The notes under the pieces are model-generated. The model saw nothing but the letters and a program-made list of their open reading frames with translations. It ran no database searches and had not been told where the DNA came from. A program made the position numbers and the translations under genes. Positions 59,952 to 64,000 of a DNA stretch of 64,000 nucleotides are shown here, piece after piece. Each line of letters opens with the position of its first letter. The first letter of the stretch is position 1. Origin of the DNA: JAZQHR01 sp045540815 (GTDB lineage: Bacteria > Bacillota > Clostridia > UMGS1810); the NCBI GenBank assembly GCA_045540815.1, contig JAZQHY010000018.1, positions 1-64,000 on the forward strand, read 5' to 3'.

Positions 59952-60207
59952 GAACTGATTTTATTATGATTGGAATGTTTACGTTAAGCGATGCTTTAAG
60001 TTGCTAGATCATTAATTTTTTTGTGGACATTTATAAGCTTGTTAGACGCATAGTGGTTTTTGCGGATTTATTTAATAAGCGTTGAATATATGCCATTCAA
60101 TCAATGTTATTTATAACGATTACATAGAACTCCTAATGTATATTGAATAAAATAACTAAATCGAAAAAAGATTTTTGAAAAAGATTAATAATTTTACAAA
60201 TGGTGTA
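59952..60207. other. AT-rich intergenic stretch without genes
   Basis: No reading frame with a ribosome site, tRNA or clear hairpin was seen here on either strand. It precedes the promoter of the Trp-rich peptide gene. Confidence 0.5.
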
Positions 60208-60236
60208 TTGACATTTTAGATTTTAAGGAGTATACT
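60208..60236 (+). promoter_or_regulatory. Promoter of the Trp-rich peptide unit
   Basis: TTGACA (60208-60213), 17-base spacer, TATACT (60231-60236). The predicted leader is about 118 bases. The peptide ribosome site AGGAGG lies in the loop of a weak TACTGT/ACAGTA stem. Confidence 0.75.
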
Positions 60237-60361
60237 TATAACTAAATAAGAAATATTATGTATTTATGGGTATTTTTAGAAAACTTTGGGAGTAGGTGAT
60301 TGTTATGTGTGTGTAAAATAAATAAGCTACTGTAAAAAATAAAAAATAGGAGGAAACAGTA

Positions 60362-60508
60362 ATGAACTCACAGCTTAAAGAACGTTTGCTTCGCGTCTGG
60401 GTGAATCTTGTACGTTTTGCAAAATGGTGTGAGAATCATGGTGTTCCAAAAATGCTTGTTGAAGTCATTTTAAAAGTGTTAATATGGTGGCTGACACGTA
60501 AGAAATGA
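60362..60508 (+). CDS. 48-residue cationic Trp-rich peptide
   Basis: Begins MNSQLKERLLRVWVNLVRFA and ends IWWLTRKK. It has four Trp, ten Lys/Arg and three acidic residues, net charge about +7, and the spacing of hydrophobic and basic residues suggests two amphipathic helices around HGVPK. AGGAGG lies ten bases before the ATG. No signal or double-glycine leader is visible. The size and composition resemble leaderless bacteriocins (aureocin A53/lacticin Q type) and also some membrane-active type I toxins or phenol-soluble-modulin-like peptides. No dedicated exporter gene is adjacent; the function is inferred only from composition. Confidence 0.65.
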   Translation: MNSQLKERLLRVWVNLVRFAKWCENHGVPKMLVEVILKVLIWWLTRKK

Positions 60509-60515
60509 GTACATA

Positions 60516-60580
60516 TGAGCATGTTGGCTCTCCTATTGCTTAGGAGATGTAGTTGAGTGATAGGAGAGACCATGACCTCA
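60516..60580 (+). other. Hairpin with alternative fold after the peptide gene
   Basis: GGCTCTCCTAT (60526-60536) pairs with ATAGGAGAG plus CC (60560-60572), extended by TGAG/CTCA at the ends. The left arm can instead pair locally as CTCCTA/TAGGAG. No T run follows, so it is not a terminator. It may be a switch or an RNA stability element. Confidence 0.5.
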
Positions 60581-60630
60581 GAAATGGGTTCGTTGCTTAA
60601 ATATATAATATTAAGGAAAGGAGGAATAAA

Positions 60631-60942
60631 ATGCGATATGGATTTGTAAAACTAAGAATGGATCAATCAAAAAACCGTATTTATACAAGTCGAAAAATGA
60701 AAGGTTTAATTAGAAAAATAACATACATAATTATTTTTAATGTTGACAAAATTTATAGAAGTGACCGGAATAAAATGTCGAAAAATGCTTTTGGTAAAAT
60801 TGTGAAATACTCTAAAAAAATTTGCATAAAAGGTATCACCAAGTTTACAAACTTAATTGGAATATTGAAACAATTAGAATTTAAAAATGTATACCAAATT
60901 ATTCAACAAACTAATCGGATAAAGGTGAACACAATAGGTTAA
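60631..60942 (+). CDS. Very basic 103-residue protein of unknown function
   Basis: AAAGGAGG lies seven bases before the ATG, the best evidence that it is translated. The sequence is rich in Lys, Arg and Ile (KMKGLIRKITYIIIFNVDK, KIVKYSKKICIKGITKFTNL) with one modest hydrophobic patch and no recognised domain. It follows the Trp-rich peptide by 122 bases and may share its transcript. An immunity or nucleic-acid-binding role can be imagined, but nothing shows it. Confidence 0.5.
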   Translation: MRYGFVKLRMDQSKNRIYTSRKMKGLIRKITYIIIFNVDKIYRSDRNKMSKNAFGKIVKYSKKICIKGITKFTNLIGILKQLEFKNVYQIIQQTNRIKVNTIG

Positions 60943-61065
60943 TTTATTTACTTAATTGTTGTATGCTATAAATTTTAGTAAATATATAGTGTAATTTGAT
61001 CGAGATGTTTTAATCAATATATTTAGTCTAAAGTGCACGCCCGGCATAGTGTATGGATGAATTGT

Positions 61066-61107
61066 TAGGATAATTGTTAGTATAGAAAAATACCAACAAT
61101 TATCCTA
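61066..61107. other. Strong AU-rich inverted repeat before the second XRE gene
   Basis: TAGGATAATTGTTAGTAT (61066-61083) and ATACCAACAATTATCCTA (61090-61107) pair at 17 of 18 positions with a six-base loop. No T run follows on either strand. It may be an operator or leader element for the XRE gene 46 bases downstream. Confidence 0.55.
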
Positions 61108-61152
61108 TTACGAAAAAAACTGATTGTTTAATAGTTTAAAGGAGATTTATTT

Positions 61153-61458
61153 ATGGATAACCAAGAAGATTTGAACGATAAGAAAGTTGGATTAGGAAAT
61201 GTTTTAAAACTGTTAAGAATTGCCAAAAATATGTCTGCAAAAGAACTTGCCACCAAAATGAAGGTTTCATCCACTTATGTTAGTGAAGTGGAATCTAATA
61301 ATAAAAATCCATCTTTGGAGATGTTGTCAAGGTATAGCGAAGCATTGAATGTAAGCAAGTCAACGATTTTGTACTTTGATGAAGAGGGCGAAAAAAATGG
61401 ATATAATTATCAACAATTGCTTTTGACCATACTTCAAAAAATTGTAGAAATAAAGTAA
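61153..61458 (+). CDS. XRE-family regulator
   Basis: A 101-residue protein: HTH_3 domain at about 15-75 (LGNVLKLLRIAKNMSAKELA, VSSTYVSEVESNNKNPSLEM, YSEALNVSKSTILYFDEEG) and a short C-terminal helix (YQQLLLTILQKIVEI) that may dimerise. AAAGGAG precedes the ATG. It is the last gene of the accessory stretch and may control the peptide unit. Confidence 0.85.
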   Translation: MDNQEDLNDKKVGLGNVLKLLRIAKNMSAKELATKMKVSSTYVSEVESNNKNPSLEMLSRYSEALNVSKSTILYFDEEGEKNGYNYQQLLLTILQKIVEIK

Positions 61459-61514
61459 TGACAATATTTGTTAATTATAGTTTGTTTTGTGATATTTACG
61501 TATTTATACAAAGA

Positions 61515-61553
61515 TTAATAGCCATCGCAAATTGGGTTTGCGATGGCTATTAA
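61515..61553. terminator. Terminator after the second XRE gene
   Basis: TTAATAGCCATCGCAAA and TTTGCGATGGCTATTAA are perfect 17-base arms with a five-base loop, usable from either side. Confidence 0.85.
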
Positions 61554-61770
61554 TTTATATTTTTATTATTTGATGTTGCATAACTAACTTTATTCAAAAC
61601 TTTTGCTGTGGTGTAGTATGATCGTAAAAATCTGATTTTATCATTTTTAATCATATTAATATATACTCGCATCAATTGGGCAGGGAATTCAAGCGATAGC
61701 AGTGGTTGTTCACTCTACCTTTGAAGAGTATATTTAAAAAGTGGTTTACAAAGTGGGTTATTTTTAAAAA
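61554..61770. other. Intergenic stretch without genes
   Basis: Nothing supportable was seen here apart from AT-rich sequence; short frames lack ribosome sites. Confidence 0.5.
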
Positions 61771-61802
61771 TAAAAACCGCCGATACCCCTTGTATCAACG
61801 GC
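61771..61802 (-). terminator. Terminator after tRNA-Leu(GAG)
   Basis: On the minus strand GCCGTTGATAC and GTATCGGC pair (two-base bulge) and end in GGTTTTTATTTTT. Confidence 0.75.
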
Positions 61803-61808
61803 TATAGT

Positions 61809-61893
61809 TGGTGCGAGTGATGGGACTTGAACCCATACGTCTTGCAACACACGCCCCTCAAACGTGCCTGTCTGCCGATTCCAGCACACTCGC
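61809..61893 (-). tRNA. tRNA-Leu (anticodon GAG)
   Basis: GCGAGTG and CACTCGC acceptor arms, anticodon stem CACGT/GCGTG around TTGAGGG, long variable arm, T arm GGGTTCAAGTCCC and an encoded CCA. Reads CUC and CUU. Confidence 0.95.
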
Positions 61894-61989
61894 ATTTATT
61901 TTTAACATTAGTTATTTTACATCATTTGTTTTGATTTGTAAATAGTATTTTTAAAATTTTTCGGTTTATATTTAGTACCAATTAAATAA

Positions 61990-62019
61990 TTGACATTTTT
62001 GAATAATTTCATATATAAT
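61990..62019 (+). promoter_or_regulatory. Promoter of tRNA-Thr(CGT)
   Basis: TTGACA (61990-61995) and TATAAT (62014-62019) with an 18-base spacer, 45 bases before the tRNA. Confidence 0.7.
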
Positions 62020-62064
62020 ATATAAATGAAAATAAATTATTGTTGGTGCAGATATAACATATGT

Positions 62065-62140
62065 GCTGGTGTGGCTCAGTCGGTAGAGCAGCTGATTCGT
62101 AATCAGCAGGTCGTCGGTTCAAGTCCGATCACCAGCTCCA
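62065..62140 (+). tRNA. tRNA-Thr (anticodon CGT)
   Basis: GCTGGTG/CACCAGC acceptor arms, D arm GCTCAGTCGGTAGAGC, anticodon stem CTGAT/ATCAG around TCGTA, T arm CGGTTCAAGTCCG and an encoded CCA. Reads ACG. Confidence 0.96.
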
Positions 62141-62196
62141 AAAAATCAATATGCACCATATTTATGATGATAAATATATATTAAATGTAAATATGT

Positions 62197-62226
62197 AAGG
62201 CAGGGTATGCACCCTGCCTTTTTTAC
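62197..62226. terminator. Bidirectional terminator
   Basis: AAGGCAGGGT, ATGC loop, ACCCTGCCTT and a T run lie between tRNA-Thr and the converging S-layer-like gene. Confidence 0.9.
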
Positions 62227-62236
62227 ATGACCATTA

Positions 62237-64000
62237 TTATTTTATAACAACAATCTCTTTTACAACATCTTTGTAAACTCTTACAAATACCAGCGAACCG
62301 TCATCTGAATCGTATTTCTGGATATCGCCTGCATCTGTTACAGTTACCTGGTTAGTTGTTTTTGTAGTGTCTACACTGTAAACTACTACGTCGTTAGTTG
62401 AGAAGTTGTGGATAGCGCCTGAACCTACCTGAAGGTTGAATGAACCTGTAAATTTCTTAACAACCTTACCATAGTAAGTGGTCATATCCTCTGAAACCTT
62501 TGTTTCTGCCTCAGTGCCCTTTGTGTCTATATCAAACAGTACAGTTATAGCAGTGATTTCACCAGCTGCGTTTGTTTTCACCTGAATGATATCGCCCTGC
62601 TCAAGTGAAGCTGAGCCTTTTACAAGGACTTTGCTTTCAGCTGTAACATAAGTTACAAGCTCGCCACCCTGGTATGCATATAGTTTTTCTATCGCCATAC
62701 CATCTTCGTTCTTAAGCTGAGTAATTCTGTCAACCACTAGGATTGAAGACTCCTCGTTAGCATTACCTGTAGAGTTTGTAACGATAATCGCTTTTGCAGT
62801 CATATCCTCCTGCATATCGAATACTCTTACATCGTATTTGTCTTCGTCCTGGAAGAAAGTGCCGTTTCTTACAGCGTACTTGTCTGAATCAGTTACGCCT
62901 GCAGGAATATCAAATACTACTGTATCTTTTGCTACATTTACACTACCCTTGCTTGTTACAAGCTTGCCTGAAGCCGCTTTGTAAACTGCATCTTTGGCAT
63001 CAATGTTTAGAGAGAATTTATCCTCATTTACAGCGCCTGAAGTTGCGGTAGCAGTATCTACTCTGTAAACCTTGCCATCTGCATTTGTTTCAAATGTGAT
63101 AAGCTTACCCTTTGAACCGATTGCTGTGTTAGCTGCAGCAGCATCAAGACCAGATACGCCGTTTACAGTTACTTTGTTTGCAGCCTCAAATACCTTTGTT
63201 TCGCCTTCCATAGTGAAAAGTTTAAGGTTTAGAGTTTTATCCATATCTGTGCTTACACCAAGGTCTACAAGATATGCGTAGTTTGAACTGATTGTAGTAG
63301 TAGAGTCTACCGCTGCAATCTTTCCGAATATATCAAGGTAGAAAGTACCTTCATCGTTAAGCTCAATTTTCTGAGTGTAGTTACCTGCTTTTTTGTATGG
63401 CTCGCCATCAATATAGAAGTGCTTGTCATCTATCTCGGTAACCTTACCTGTTACTTTGTCGTTTGTAACCTCAAGATAAATTACTTCCCCGTCCTTACTT
63501 TGAGTCACCGTAATTACATCCCACTCGTTAAGGTCGGAGATGTCTATCTTTTCACTGCCCTTGTATATTGAGAATGAAAGATTTTCATTTTCAGGGTCAA
63601 GAACAAGTGTTTTAAGACCGTATTTATCTACTACTTTGTGGCTAGATTCAACGATTTCTTCAACAACATAGTTTACTGTTTCATTCACAAATACTACATC
63701 GTAGATTCCGTCGTTTCCAGTATCAAGAACAGAAATGCTTCCGTCTGTGATTTTCTTGAAATCTGTGAACGCGCCTGTTTTACCATTGTACATTACGTTT
63801 GCATCTGTTCTTATATTAAGTTTTGTAGGTGTTTTAGCTGTTTCGTCTTTCCAGTATGAAAGAGTTTTTGTGCTTTCAGTATTCACTATTTCGTGAATAT
63901 CTTCAGCCTTAACTGTTACAGCTGAGTTTTTACCATCGATTGGTCTTGCAAGTAGAAGTTCTTTTTCGCCTGCATTGTTTTCTTTGATATATGCACTAAC
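62237..64000 (-). CDS. Large secreted/S-layer-like protein, C-terminal 587 residues
   Basis: The frame is open to the right edge, so the start lies outside the window; the GTG at 63886 is only an internal valine codon. The visible part is a chain of beta-rich stretches with repeated patterns such as GKVTEIDDKHFYIDGEPYKK, GDIIQVKTNAAGEITAITV and YYGKVVKKFTGSFNLQVG. It is rich in Thr, Val, Asp and Lys, has no cysteine seen, and ends VRVYKDVVKEIVVIK. This is the style of the C-terminal part of SLH-domain and S-layer proteins in clostridia. Any SLH domains would be in the missing N-terminal part. Confidence 0.75.
   Translation of the reverse strand, partial: VSAYIKENNAGEKELLLARPIDGKNSAVTVKAEDIHEIVNTESTKTLSYWKDETAKTPTKLNIRTDANVMYNGKTGAFTDFKKITDGSISVLDTGNDGIYDVVFVNETVNYVVEEIVESSHKVVDKYGLKTLVLDPENENLSFSIYKGSEKIDISDLNEWDVITVTQSKDGEVIYLEVTNDKVTGKVTEIDDKHFYIDGEPYKKAGNYTQKIELNDEGTFYLDIFGKIAAVDSTTTISSNYAYLVDLGVSTDMDKTLNLKLFTMEGETKVFEAANKVTVNGVSGLDAAAANTAIGSKGKLITFETNADGKVYRVDTATATSGAVNEDKFSLNIDAKDAVYKAASGKLVTSKGSVNVAKDTVVFDIPAGVTDSDKYAVRNGTFFQDEDKYDVRVFDMQEDMTAKAIIVTNSTGNANEESSILVVDRITQLKNEDGMAIEKLYAYQGGELVTYVTAESKVLVKGSASLEQGDIIQVKTNAAGEITAITVLFDIDTKGTEAETKVSEDMTTYYGKVVKKFTGSFNLQVGSGAIHNFSTNDVVVYSVDTTKTTNQVTVTDAGDIQKYDSDDGSLVFVRVYKDVVKEIVVIK

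Noticed and set aside
63886..63886. GTG as start codon of the last gene
   Set aside because: The frame continues without stop to the window edge, no ribosome site precedes the GTG, and the upstream translation has the same composition.
1..64000. CRISPR array, prophage, transposase or integrase
   Set aside because: No regularly spaced repeats, phage structural genes or recombinase motifs were seen in any frame.

Overview
The window looks like chromosomal DNA of a low-GC, spore-forming anaerobic member of the Clostridia. It carries sporulation genes (spoIID, a spoIIQ-like M23 peptidase, yabP, yabQ, a SpoVB-like flippase), fragments of S-layer type proteins at both edges, a B12-independent glycyl-radical catabolic organelle, ferredoxin-linked 2-oxoacid oxidation and strong AGGAGG-type ribosome binding sites. 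No rRNA, CRISPR array, transposase or prophage module was seen. Four tRNA genes are present: Leu-TAA, Gly-GCC, Leu-GAG and Thr-CGT.

Region by region: (1) 1-1,000, end of an SLH-domain surface protein. (2) 1,141-15,300, a minus-strand bacterial microcompartment (BMC) locus. From the 5' end it encodes a HAD phosphatase, a glycyl-radical propanediol dehydratase, its activase, PduU-like shell protein, PduV-like GTPase, class II aldolase, GlcG/PduO-C-like protein, Zn alcohol dehydrogenase, two near-duplicate BMC-H proteins, EutN/PduN pentamer, PduS, PduT, PduP, two more BMC-H proteins, PduL and a DeoR regulator. This is a fucose/rhamnose-type GRM locus: the aldolase splits a 6-deoxyketose-1-phosphate to lactaldehyde plus DHAP, lactaldehyde is reduced to 1,2-propanediol, the dehydratase gives propionaldehyde, and PduP, PduL and the alcohol dehydrogenase convert that to propionyl-phosphate or propanol. 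An L-fucose isomerase gene at 33,326-35,128 supports fucose as a source; no sugar kinase is visible. (3) 15,400-18,200, polar amino-acid ABC transporter with a YerC/TrpR-like regulator. (4) 18,400-22,250, a kinase, a DMT exporter and type III glutamine synthetase. (5) 22,480-28,500, an amidase, the conserved spoVB/hup/rqcP/yabP/yabQ/divIC/yabR block, tRNA-Leu and a LysM-CAP protein. (6) 28,700-44,900, transport, CapA/SGNH, LysR, fucI, tRNA and rRNA modification, biotin ligase, ferredoxin, spoIIQ/spoIID, AbrB, an alarmone synthetase and citrate synthase. (7) 45,000-49,600, metG, tatD, a phosphatase and an unusual HTH-phosphodiesterase fusion. (8) 49,600-58,500, a minus-strand block for amino-acid turnover: acyl-CoA synthetase, XRE-cupin regulator, 2-oxoacid:ferredoxin oxidoreductase, ParA-like ATPase, branched-chain aminotransferase, metA and metY. 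(9) 58,600-62,000, an AT-rich accessory stretch with a structured RNA behind a near-consensus promoter, small proteins, two XRE regulators and a 48-residue cationic Trp-rich peptide. (10) 62,237-64,000, the C-terminal part of a large secreted or S-layer-like protein.

The most interesting items are the probable two-start shell protein, cargo targeting helices on at least four enzymes, the PduS/PduT redox pair in a B12-independent organelle, the operator-like palindromes at the BMC and ABC promoters, the HTH-phosphodiesterase fusion, the 159-nt structured RNA, the Trp-rich peptide unit and the hairpin that buries the yabP ribosome binding site. All functional names come from reading motifs and gene order by eye; no database search was run.
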